From the NCBI GenBank assembly GCA_000244995.1, contig CM001438.1, positions 3,434,090 through 3,498,089 on the forward strand: DNA of 64,000 nucleotides. Direction: 5' to 3'. Below the pieces are notes generated by a model. It worked only from the letters and a program-made list of their open reading frames with translations. It had not been told where the DNA came from and made no database searches. Each line of letters begins with the position of its first letter. Within the stretch, counting starts at the first letter, position 1. This DNA comes from Burkholderiales bacterium JOSHI_001. GTDB lineage: Bacteria; Pseudomonadota; Gammaproteobacteria; Burkholderiales; Burkholderiaceae_C. Both the position numbers and the translations under genes were made by a program. This document shows positions 45,159 through 52,905 of the stretch, piece after piece.

Positions 45159-45941
45159 TCAAACAGTGGCTCGGCGGAACACCAGCCGGCGGGCGGTGCT
45201 GGCGGCCTGGTCCAGCACATAGCCCTCGTCACAAAACCCCCGAAGTTGATCGGGTGTTTCGCAGCGCTGCGTCACCATCCAGCGGGCCATCAGGCCGCGA
45301 GCCCGCTTGGCGAAGAAGCTGACCACCTTGAACTGGCCGGCCCGGCCCTCTTCGAACGCGCAGTCCACCACCGGCACACCCAGCGCGTGCACATCCACCG
45401 CGCTGAAGTATTCCTGCGAGGCCAGGTTCACCACGCAGCGCTGCGCGTGCCCGCGCAGGCGCTTGCGCAACTCCAGCGCAATGCTGGTGCCCCAGTAGCG
45501 CACCACGTCCGGCCCGGCCGGGTTGGCCAGCTTGCTGCCCATTTCCAGCCGGTAGGGCTGCAAGCGGTCCATGGGCCGCAGCACGCCGTACAGCCCCGAC
45601 AGCAGCGCCAGGTGCCGCTGGGCCCAGGCCAGGTCCTCAGCAGACAGGCTGGCGGCCTGCAGGCCTTCGTAAACGTCGCCGTTGAAGGCCAGCACTGCCG
45701 GGCGGCTGTTGAGCACCGTGTTGCGGGGCCGCCAGGCGCCATTACGCGCGACGTTCAGCGCCGCCAGTTCGTCCGACAGGTCCATCAACTGCGCCACCTG
45801 GCGCGGGCTGTGGGTCTTCAGGATGTTGATCAATTCAGCCGCCCGCGCCATGAACACCGGCGTGGTGGCCAGGGCCGAGTGGGCAGGCGCCACCGGCGTT
45901 TCATAGTCCAGCCGCTTGGCGGGCGACAGCAGGGCCAGCAT
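45159..45941 (-). CDS. yaaA: Peroxide stress protein YaaA (DUF328)
   Basis: The 260-residue product opens MLALLSPAKRLDYETPV and contains LMDLSDELAALNVARN, VLAFNGDVYEGLQA, LSGLYGVLRPMDRLQPYRLEMG and VVSFFAKRARGLMARWMV, the full YaaA pattern. In E. coli YaaA is induced by OxyR and lowers free iron during peroxide stress. Its ATG overlaps the upstream esterase stop (TGATG), so the two are co-translated. Confidence 0.95.
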   Translation of the reverse strand: MLALLSPAKRLDYETPVAPAHSALATTPVFMARAAELINILKTHSPRQVAQLMDLSDELAALNVARNGAWRPRNTVLNSRPAVLAFNGDVYEGLQAASLSAEDLAWAQRHLALLSGLYGVLRPMDRLQPYRLEMGSKLANPAGPDVVRYWGTSIALELRKRLRGHAQRCVVNLASQEYFSAVDVHALGVPVVDCAFEEGRAGQFKVVSFFAKRARGLMARWMVTQRCETPDQLRGFCDEGYVLDQAASTARRLVFRRATV

Positions 45942-46675
45942 CAGCGCGCAGGGTCCTGTTCATCGCGGCCAGCCAGGCCGGGCACCGCGCCCAGGGCCTG
46001 GGCCCAGGTGCGGTGCGGTATGTGGGTGGTCAGGCGTTGCAGTGCGCAGCGCAGCAGGGCGGGGGCGATTTCATGGCCCACCCCGGAGGCGATGTCCAGC
46101 GTGGCGTCGCCGTGGCGCGCGGCCAGGCGCTCGATGGCGGTGCGGGCGTGCTGCACCGGGATGACAGCGTCGGCCTCGCCATGAAAGAGGTGCAGCGTGG
46201 TGGCCTGCGGCGCATGCATGGGCAGTTGCGCGTAGCGGCCGGCGAAGGCCAGCACGCGGCCGGCAAGGCCGTCGTGCTGCGACACCAGTTCCAGCGCCAG
46301 GATGGCGCCTTGCGAGAAGCCCACCAGGGCGGTGGCGGCCGGGCCCACGCGCAGGCGGTCCTGCGTGGCCTTCACCCAGGCCGACAGGCGCGGCAGCACG
46401 GCAGCCACGCGTTCCACCCGGTTCACCTCGTCCACCCCTTGGACCGAAAACCACTGGCGGCCGACGGGTGCCATGTCGAAGGGGTCGAAGCCGTCGGCAG
46501 CGACGATGGCCGCGCGCGGGAAGTTCTGCCGGAAAAACTGCGCCAAGGGCGCCATGCCCTGGGCGCTGGCGCCCACGCCATGCAGCAGCAGGATCAGCTG
46601 CTCGGGTGGCTGGCCGTGGGCATCGGCCGGCAGCCATTCCAGGGTGCTGGGAGGCGGGAGGGCGGTGTCGGTCAT
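45941..46675 (-). CDS. Alpha/beta hydrolase, phospholipase/carboxylesterase family (YpfH-like)
   Basis: The 244-residue esterase has the oxyanion region LLLHGVGASAQGM, nucleophile Ser in GFSQGAIL, Asp in FHGEADAVIP and His in GVGHEI, the order of the phospholipase/carboxylesterase (COG0400) family. YpfH-like enzymes cleave short acyl esters. The ATG at 46675 was preferred to in-frame extension to 46813. Overlaps yaaA by one base. Confidence 0.9.
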   Translation of the reverse strand: MTDTALPPPSTLEWLPADAHGQPPEQLILLLHGVGASAQGMAPLAQFFRQNFPRAAIVAADGFDPFDMAPVGRQWFSVQGVDEVNRVERVAAVLPRLSAWVKATQDRLRVGPAATALVGFSQGAILALELVSQHDGLAGRVLAFAGRYAQLPMHAPQATTLHLFHGEADAVIPVQHARTAIERLAARHGDATLDIASGVGHEIAPALLRCALQRLTTHIPHRTWAQALGAVPGLAGRDEQDPAR

Positions 46676-46736
46676 GGTGTCGCGTACAGGGCGCCATGCA
46701 AGGCGCCGGGGCGCGAGTATCTCAAGCCCGATGCCT

Positions 46737-47327
46737 TCAACGCCCGCGCAGGTCGCCCGCCAGGCTGGCCAGGGTTTCGGGCGTGACGGTGACGTGGGCC
46801 GGGTAGTTGGCATGGTCGCAGCCCAGCTTCACCTGGGCGCCGGCGCGCACCGCGTCGCGCGTGGCCGCCGGAAACTCGAAGCGAAGGAAGTGCACCGACG
46901 AGGTCTTGTCGGCCGTTTCGCGGTCCAGGTCTTCGTCGGCGATGGCATAGATGCGGGCGTGGCCTTCCACTTCCACGAACATGCGGTCTTCCACGTTGAT
47001 CAGCCGCGCCAGTTCACGCCGGCGCTCGTTGGCGTCGGGGTACTCGATCAACATCGTGGCCTTCCAGTTGCTGCCATCGGGCACCAGCGGCGCGTAGGCC
47101 TCGATCTCGCCCAGGATGCCCTCTTCCTCGAAGATCTTTTCGATGCGCAGCATCTCCTGGATCTGGTAGCGGATGGTCTTCTCGTCCTCGAACTGCACGT
47201 TCAAGTGTTCGCCCAGGCGAACGCTGCGCAGCCGCCGGTGGGCAATGACGTCGGCCTTGATGTCCTTGCGCGCCTTGGCATAGGTTTCCAGGCTCATCAG
47301 GCTGTCGCGGGTGATGGTGGTGCTCAT
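46737..47327 (-). CDS. DUF3501 family protein
   Basis: The 196-residue protein shows the DUF3501 pattern (YAKARKDIKADVIAHRRLR, VQFEDEKTIRYQIQEMLRIE, ERRRELARLINVEDRMFVEV). No catalytic motif is recognised. It is the third gene of a conserved rubrerythrin / Fe-S protein / DUF3501 set and starts eight bases after the Fe-S gene. That neighbourhood suggests a redox or peroxide-detoxifying role. Confidence 0.9.
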   Translation of the reverse strand: MSTTITRDSLMSLETYAKARKDIKADVIAHRRLRSVRLGEHLNVQFEDEKTIRYQIQEMLRIEKIFEEEGILGEIEAYAPLVPDGSNWKATMLIEYPDANERRRELARLINVEDRMFVEVEGHARIYAIADEDLDRETADKTSSVHFLRFEFPAATRDAVRAGAQVKLGCDHANYPAHVTVTPETLASLAGDLRGR

Positions 47328-47334
47328 GACGGCG

Positions 47335-48687
47335 TCACTCCAGTCCGTAGGCAAATCTCAGCAGGCTCAAGGGGTGTTGCAGTGCTTTGGCCGGCGTGCC
47401 GGCCTGCTGCATGCCCTGGGCGATGTGGTGGCCGGCCAGCGCGCAGTCGCTGCTGATGACATCGGGCTCGTCCTTGGCCATGGCCTTGAACACCGGCTTG
47501 CCGATCTTCAGCGCCATGGGGTGGGTGGGCGTCTTCACGCCGTAGGTGCCGGCGTGGCCGGAGCAGCGCTCCACGGTGTTCAGCTGCAGCTTCACGGTCT
47601 GGCCCACCAGCTTGAACATCTCCTCGGTCTTGCGGCCGATGTTCTGCACCCGGCCATGGCAGGGGATGTGGTAGCTGACCTTGCCCAGGTCGCGCTGGAA
47701 ATCGGTCTTCAGCAGCCCGTCCTTGTGGCGCGCCACCAGGTATTCGAAGGGGTCGAACATGGCGGCCTTCACGGCCTGCACGTCGGCGTCATCCGGGAAC
47801 ATCAGCGGCAGTTCCTGCTTGAACATGAGCGTGCAACTGGGGATGGCCGAGATGATGGCCCAGCCCTCTTTGGCGTACCGCGCCAGCACCGGGATGTTGG
47901 CGTTCTTGTGCACCTCCACCGCCTTCAGGTCGCCCAGTTCCAGCTTGGGCATGCCGCAGCACTTTTCCTTCTCGACCAGAACGTAAGGGATGTCGTTGTG
48001 CGCCAGCAGCTTCAACAGGTCGTGTCCGATGCCGGGCTCGTTGTAGTTGATGAAGCAGGTGGCGAAGACCGCCACCTTGCCGGGCGTGCGCTGGCCGTCC
48101 TTCACCTCGGTGGTGGGGCCGGCCTTCTTCGCGCTCCAGCGGAAGCGTCGGGTGGCCAGTTCGGGCATCCAGGCTTCGGGGTGAACGCCCAGCAGGCCGT
48201 CCATCTGCCGGCGCGCGAACCGGGTCTTGTTGATCGCATTGACCGTCTGCACCACCACCGGGATGCCGGCAAAGCTGCCGTGCACATCGGTGCTGGCCAG
48301 GAACTTCTCGCCAGCCTTGACCTCACCCTTGTTGAACTTGATGGCCTTGGCGCGCAGCATCAGGTGCGGGAAGTCCAGGTTCCAGGCGTGCGGCGGCACG
48401 TAGGGGCACTTGGTCATGTAGCACAGGTCGCACAGGTAGCACTGGTCCACCACTTTCCAGTAGTCGGGCTTGGGGATGCCGTGCACTTCGCCGTCGGCGG
48501 TGGCGTCCACCAGGTCGAACAGCGTGGGAAAGCTCTGACAAAGGCTGACGCAACGGCGGCAGCCGTGGCAGATGTCAAAGACACGCTCCAGTTCCTTGAA
48601 GCAGTCGGCTTCGTCGTTGAACTGCGGGCTCTTCCAGTCCAGCGCATGCCGGGTGGGCGCCTCCAGGTTGCCTTCGCGGGTGCTCAT
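47335..48687 (-). CDS. Heterodisulfide reductase-like (GlpC-like) Fe-S protein
   Basis: The 450-residue protein has two N-terminal ferredoxin-like clusters, CHGCRRCVSLC (about 40-50) and CYLCDLCYMTKC (about 82-93), each suited to a [4Fe-4S] centre. The C-terminal half has cysteine-rich CCG-type motifs (KCCGMPKLE, then CHGRVQN and ERCSGHAG) as in HdrB and GlpC. It probably passes electrons between a donor and the upstream rubrerythrin. GGAGG sits eight bases before ATG 48687. Confidence 0.92.
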   Translation of the reverse strand: MSTREGNLEAPTRHALDWKSPQFNDEADCFKELERVFDICHGCRRCVSLCQSFPTLFDLVDATADGEVHGIPKPDYWKVVDQCYLCDLCYMTKCPYVPPHAWNLDFPHLMLRAKAIKFNKGEVKAGEKFLASTDVHGSFAGIPVVVQTVNAINKTRFARRQMDGLLGVHPEAWMPELATRRFRWSAKKAGPTTEVKDGQRTPGKVAVFATCFINYNEPGIGHDLLKLLAHNDIPYVLVEKEKCCGMPKLELGDLKAVEVHKNANIPVLARYAKEGWAIISAIPSCTLMFKQELPLMFPDDADVQAVKAAMFDPFEYLVARHKDGLLKTDFQRDLGKVSYHIPCHGRVQNIGRKTEEMFKLVGQTVKLQLNTVERCSGHAGTYGVKTPTHPMALKIGKPVFKAMAKDEPDVISSDCALAGHHIAQGMQQAGTPAKALQHPLSLLRFAYGLE

Positions 48688-48716
48688 GGCCCAAGCCTCC
48701 AGGGACAGCATGAAAC

Positions 48717-48746
48717 GAACAAGGGGCCGTGACGAGCCCCTTGTTC
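48717..48746 (-). terminator. Hairpin between the rubrerythrin and Fe-S genes
   Basis: A perfect 11-bp stem (GAACAAGGGGC / GCCCCTTGTTC) with an eight-base loop lies in the 79-base gap. It is followed by only GTTTC, so it is more likely a partial terminator or mRNA-stabilising element than a full stop, giving more rubrerythrin than Fe-S protein. Confidence 0.6.
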
Positions 48747-48766
48747 AGCGACGCGCAAGCGCGGGT

Positions 48767-49186
48767 TCAATCCACCAACTGGTCCAGCGCCTTCTGGTAG
48801 CGGTTGGCGTGGCTGCGCTCGGCCTTGGCCAGGGTTTCGAACCAATCGGCGATCTCGTCGAAACCTTCATCGCGCGCGGACTTGGCCATGCCGGGGTACA
48901 TGTCGGTGTACTCGTGGGTTTCACCGGCCACGGCGGCCTTCAGGTTGTCGCGCGTGGGGCCGATGGGCAGGCCGGTGGCGGGGTCGCCCACCACTTCCAG
49001 GAATTCCAGGTGCCCGTGCGCATGGCCGGTTTCACCCTCGGCGGTGCTGCGGAACAGCGCGGCCACGTCGTTCTGGCCCTCCACGTCGGCCTTGTTCGCG
49101 AAGTACAGGTAGCGGCGGTTGGCCTGCGATTCGCCCGCGAAGGCGTCCTTCAGGTTTTGCTCGGTCTTTGAACCTTTCAAGCCCAT
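48767..49186 (-). CDS. Rubrerythrin-like diiron protein lacking the rubredoxin domain
   Basis: The 139-residue ferritin-like protein has the diiron glutamates in [47 protein letters not shown] and [12 protein letters not shown]. Full rubrerythrins add a C-terminal rubredoxin domain with four cysteines; this protein has no cysteine at all. It should reduce peroxide with an external electron donor, plausibly the Fe-S protein encoded next. AGGAG is seven bases before the ATG. Confidence 0.93.
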   Translation of the reverse strand: MGLKGSKTEQNLKDAFAGESQANRRYLYFANKADVEGQNDVAALFRSTAEGETGHAHGHLEFLEVVGDPATGLPIGPTRDNLKAAVAGETHEYTDMYPGMAKSARDEGFDEIADWFETLAKAERSHANRYQKALDQLVD

Positions 49187-49371
49187 GTGAAGCTCCTCAT
49201 GCGTGGATCTCGGGTGGATGGGGTCTCGGGCCCGACGGCATCGGCGCAAGCGCCGGGGCCTCGCGGCTCGGGAGCGCACCGTACCAAAGCACGGCGGACG
49301 CAGCCAATACAAAGCCTCTATGCAGCCCATAGGCAGGGCCTATGCGGGCCGCTTTGCCGATCGGCGGGAGA

Positions 49372-50232
49372 TCAGGGCGCCGACGGCAGGCCCAGCAAGT
49401 CCAGCGCCAAGGCGTGCAGCCGGGTGCGGGCGTCCACCAGGTCGTGCAGGATGTCCAGGTGGTGGCGCCCAGGCACCAGTTCGCACACCGGCACCGTGCT
49501 GGGACCCCAGCAATCACGGATGAGCTGGTTCTGGCGGATGAACTCCTCACTCTCGTCAGCCCCCGCGACGGTCAGCAGCTTGCCGCGCGGACGCGGAAAG
49601 AAGGCTGGCGACAGGCGCTTGACGGAACTGGGCGTGAGCTTCAGATCTGCCTGCAAGAAGGCAGCGTGGCGCAGCGGCTCCAGGTCGTACAGGCCCGAGA
49701 TCGACAACGCTGACGGCACCAGCGTGGCCGGCAGGTCCTCACCCACCTCTTTCCAGCGACAGGCCAGGAGCATGGCGGCCAGGTGCCCGCCGGCCGAATG
49801 TCCGGCCACGACGATGCGCGAGGGGTCGCCCCCCCAGCGCGAGGCGTTGCGGTGCACCCAGGCCAGCGCACGGGTCATCTGCAGCGCAATGGTTTCCATG
49901 CCCACCTGCGGGCACAGGTCGTAGTTGGGCACCACGACCATGGCACCAGCCGACACGAAGGCCGGGGCCACGAAGGACAGGTCGGCCTTGTCCAGGCTGC
50001 GCCAATAGCCACCGTGGATGAACACCAGCACCGGGGCGCCGGGCTTCTGGGGCGGGAAGACGTCCAGGGTTTCACCAGGTTCGGCGCCGTAGCGGATGTC
50101 CAGTTCGCAAGGCCCGCCGGCGCGCGCCGCCTGCGAGGCAGCCACCCAGCGGCCAAAGATTTCAGGGTGTTCGGGAATGCGGGCGCGGTTGTTGTACTGC
50201 TGTTCCAGCCAGGCGGGGTCGAAACGGGCCAT
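49372..50232 (-). CDS. Alpha/beta hydrolase (kynurenine formamidase / carboxylesterase-like)
   Basis: The 286-residue hydrolase has the oxyanion motif FIHGGYWRSLDK near 70, nucleophile Ser in VVAGHSAGGHLAA near 144, Asp in VAGADESEEF and His in PGRHHLDIL. HGGYW plus GHSAGG is typical of the formamidase/arylesterase group (COG0657). The specific substrate cannot be told. It stands alone, 186 bases from the rubrerythrin gene; nothing else is seen in that gap. Confidence 0.88.
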   Translation of the reverse strand: MARFDPAWLEQQYNNRARIPEHPEIFGRWVAASQAARAGGPCELDIRYGAEPGETLDVFPPQKPGAPVLVFIHGGYWRSLDKADLSFVAPAFVSAGAMVVVPNYDLCPQVGMETIALQMTRALAWVHRNASRWGGDPSRIVVAGHSAGGHLAAMLLACRWKEVGEDLPATLVPSALSISGLYDLEPLRHAAFLQADLKLTPSSVKRLSPAFFPRPRGKLLTVAGADESEEFIRQNQLIRDCWGPSTVPVCELVPGRHHLDILHDLVDARTRLHALALDLLGLPSAP

Positions 50233-50418
50233 GGAAGACGTCCTTGCTGCGCGAAGTGGGGATGGGGGGCGTTTGTAGCCGGTTTTGCGCCAACGGCCAA
50301 AGTCAGGGCACAAGGGTGTCACTGCCATCTGTGGGGGGAGGCCCCTGCAAATGAAGGTCTGTCCGTGGCGGCGGGCGGCCAGTAGACTGCTTTTTTGCGC
50401 CGAACCCGCCCCGCACGC

Positions 50419-51462
50419 ATGCCCCTCTGCCCTGCCCGCCCCCGCTTGCGCCACGGTGCTGCCGTGCTGCTGTGGGCATGGGCCATGCTGGCCGGTCCTG
50501 CGATGGCTGCGCCAACCGCATCGGGCAACGCGCCAGAACTGCTGTTGGAAGGCCTGCCCCGCCCTGCCACGCCCCCCGCTGAACTCGGCCCGGTGGTGCC
50601 ATCCCAGGTGCTTCGCTGGCGCCAGGAGGCGCGAGCGCTGGAGCATGGTGACGCCAACCACGACCGCGACCCGGTCCGGGCCGCGCAGCTTTATTGCCGC
50701 GCCGCACGGAATGGCGACGCCGAGGCGCAATACAGCCTGGCCTGGATGCTGACCAACGCGCGCGGCATCGAGCGCGACGATGCCCAGGCGGCGCACCTGT
50801 TTGCCGCCGCGGCAGAGCAAGGGCACAGCCAGGCGCAGAACATGGCGCGCACCCTGGGCACGCCTCGGGGCGAACCGCCGGCTTGCCTGCGGCCGCCGGA
50901 AGCCGATGCCATGGCCCAGGCACCAGTCCGCCCTCCTCAGCCAGCAAATCGCCCGGCCGCCCCAGCAGTTGCGGCCATCGCGGTGGACGGCCCCATTCCC
51001 CCCAACGCGCCCGAGCCCATCGTGAGGTTCGTCCGGTTGGTGGCGCCTGAGTACAAGCTGTCGCCGGCGCTGGTGCTGGCGGTGATGGCCACGGAGAGCA
51101 ACTTTGATCCGCTGGCGGTGTCGCCGAAAAACGCCCAGGGGCTGATGCAGTTGATCCCGGAGACGGCGGCTCGGTTTGGCGTGCGGAGAATTCAAGACCC
51201 CGCGCAGAACATCCGGGGTGGAATGGCCTACCTGAGGTGGCTGCTGGACCAGTTTGACGGGAACCTTGTGCTGGCGCTGGCGGGCTACAACGCTGGGGAG
51301 AACGCGGTGTCGCGCTACAGAGGCATTCCACCCTACGCGGAAACGCGGAGGTATGTTCAAAAGATCATGGCGCTGCTGCGGGGAAGCGCCATGTCCTCGT
51401 CGGAGCCTTCAGGTTTCGCTCCACCACTCAGCGTGCCGTTGCCCACCTTGCGATTGGCATGA
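50419..51462 (+). CDS. Sel1-repeat lytic transglycosylase
   Basis: The 347-residue exported protein has a signal peptide (1-34, ending GPAMA), Sel1-like repeats (about 85-150; AAQLYCRAARNGDAEAQYSL and the following unit), a Pro/Ala linker and a C-terminal SLT domain (about 205-320). Catalytic Glu lies in MATESNFDPLA, followed by AQGLMQLIPETAARFGV and ALAGYNAGENAV. It should cleave peptidoglycan in the periplasm. Codon use changes near 51.0 kb: the 5' half uses mostly CGC for Arg, the SLT half uses CGG, AGG and AGA. Confidence 0.93.
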   Translation: MPLCPARPRLRHGAAVLLWAWAMLAGPAMAAPTASGNAPELLLEGLPRPATPPAELGPVVPSQVLRWRQEARALEHGDANHDRDPVRAAQLYCRAARNGDAEAQYSLAWMLTNARGIERDDAQAAHLFAAAAEQGHSQAQNMARTLGTPRGEPPACLRPPEADAMAQAPVRPPQPANRPAAPAVAAIAVDGPIPPNAPEPIVRFVRLVAPEYKLSPALVLAVMATESNFDPLAVSPKNAQGLMQLIPETAARFGVRRIQDPAQNIRGGMAYLRWLLDQFDGNLVLALAGYNAGENAVSRYRGIPPYAETRRYVQKIMALLRGSAMSSSEPSGFAPPLSVPLPTLRLA

Positions 51463-51506
51463 GAACTCTTGCGCCGCGTCCAGTCAGGCAGGACACGCCG
51501 TCATCG

Positions 51507-52388
51507 TCATGCGGCAATGCTGGGCTCAGACCGGCGAGCTCGATTGGCCAGGCCGGCAAGGCGCGATCCCAAGCCGTCAGACTGTGCTTTCCCATTGGAG
51601 GCCGCGCTGACCAGGGTCATCGGGGCAATGATGGGCTCGACCACGCCGTTGACATCCACGACATGGCTGCGACCCTCGGCGCGAAGGTTGCGAATGATGG
51701 AATCCACGTCCGGAACATCAAATGCATGAGGGTAGGTCGAGCGGCGGGACGTGCTCAGGTCCGAGGGAACACGCTGCACGTCGATTTCCTGCTGCGCCAC
51801 GGACAAGTCCAGCGACATCAGCACGGCCGGAGCGCCCACGCGGTCATTGCGCCGCTCGTTCTCAACCACCTTTTGGAACCCCAACATGGCACGGTAATAG
51901 CGGACATGCCGGGGATTGACCTCGATGTACAACTGCCGCACACCCGCGCACAGGTGAGCGTAGATGTGGGCCACATGGAACATCGACGCCAACAGCAAGG
52001 TGGAGAACGTGGTGCGTCCCATCGCAAGGCGCGTGAATTCGCACCGCGCTCCTTCCGAATTGCCGCCACTGTTGGCTTCGGAGAAGCACTCGTCGACCTT
52101 CAGGCTCTGGCCTTTGGCACTCAGCGCAACCGTCAGGGTCCCGATGGCCTGCCCGTCCTGCCAAGCAATCAAGGTTCTTTCGTTGGCGGCCTGCTTCGGC
52201 GCAAGTGGCGGAACGTTGTAGCCCCGCTGGGCGTACATGGCTTCAACCAAGCCATGAGCGGCCATCCGGTCGTCCAAGCTCTGCGCCGTGTGAATGGAGA
52301 AACTCACCTGCTGCAGTATGGGTCGCTCTTGATCCAGATTGAGCGTATCAGCGAATGCGGAAGCGTCGTTGAACAAGTGGTTCTCCAT
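51507..52388 (-). CDS. FeeM-type long-chain N-acyl amino acid synthase
   Basis: The 293-residue protein is a GNAT-fold acyltransferase of the N-acyl amino acid synthase (FeeM) group, which joins a fatty acyl chain from acyl carrier protein to an amino acid. Supporting segments are GTLTVALSAKGQSLKVDECF, CEFTRLAMGR (equivalent to the conserved E-x-SR/TR of acyl-homoserine lactone synthases) and QLYIEVNPRHVRYYRAMLGF. The last 80 residues are a variable tail. FeeM-type synthases are known to be associated with PEP-CTERM/exosortase loci, and here PrsT is the divergent neighbour. The amino acid substrate is not deducible. Confidence 0.82.
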   Translation of the reverse strand: MENHLFNDASAFADTLNLDQERPILQQVSFSIHTAQSLDDRMAAHGLVEAMYAQRGYNVPPLAPKQAANERTLIAWQDGQAIGTLTVALSAKGQSLKVDECFSEANSGGNSEGARCEFTRLAMGRTTFSTLLLASMFHVAHIYAHLCAGVRQLYIEVNPRHVRYYRAMLGFQKVVENERRNDRVGAPAVLMSLDLSVAQQEIDVQRVPSDLSTSRRSTYPHAFDVPDVDSIIRNLRAEGRSHVVDVNGVVEPIIAPMTLVSAASNGKAQSDGLGSRLAGLANRARRSEPSIAA

Positions 52389-52905
52389 CGGATGAATGAA
52401 AGTCCTGGTTCACATACCCCTGTCTATCGGACAAGAGACGCATTCCAAGAAGCAAAATCGCTGAATTTCCAGCTTGGTCCAAATTCACCGTTGCGAAAAA
52501 TCAAACCGGGCGGCGCGAAGTTACAAGCGCTCACCATTCAAGGGCAACTCCAAGAGTCTGGCTTGCCGACAAGCAGCGACGCTGAACCTTCAGTACACGG
52601 ACCAGATGGTGCCATCCCGTTCAATGAACTACCTGCGGCAAATGGCCTGTTTTCTACACACCAAACATTTCGTCACCATTCAGCGGGGCTTTGTCACCGG
52701 CGAGGTGGCCCCTGTCTCGTCCGTCCCACGGCTGCTCGGTTGGTTCAAGCTCAGGTTCCAAGCACAGCAATCCATGCTTCTGCAACTGGAGTTGTGAAAG
52801 GCCTCACGATTGGCGGCGACAATCTGGGCCCGTCCCGGATGTGGTTTGTCATCGCCCGTCACACGGGCCACTGATACGGTTTGTACTGTCCCTGGAAAAC
52901 ACCCT
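52389..52905. other. 517-base low-GC intergenic region between the N-acyl amino acid synthase and prsT
   Basis: The region is much less G/C-rich than the rest of the window. An open frame at 52474-52797 starts at TTG, has no ribosome binding site and no recognisable product, so I do not call a gene. An inverted repeat, GCCCGT CAC ACGGGC at 52854-52868, lies 37 bases before the prsT ATG. I see no good -35/-10 pair and no sigma-54 element for either gene. Confidence 0.5.
52854..52868. repeat. Inverted repeat upstream of prsT, possible operator
   Basis: GCCCGT and ACGGGC are perfectly complementary with a three-base centre. It overlaps the region where a -35 for prsT would be expected. Too short to claim more. 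Confidence 0.3.

Noticed and set aside
51887-51901. TGGCAC-N5-TAGC on the plus strand, a good sigma-54-like match
   Set aside because: It lies inside the coding sequence of the N-acyl amino acid synthase, in codons for a conserved region, and the next plus-strand gene starts 1 kb away. Most likely chance.
52474-52797. Possible 107-residue gene in the low-GC intergenic region
   Set aside because: TTG start, no ribosome binding site, no recognisable product and no supporting codon bias.
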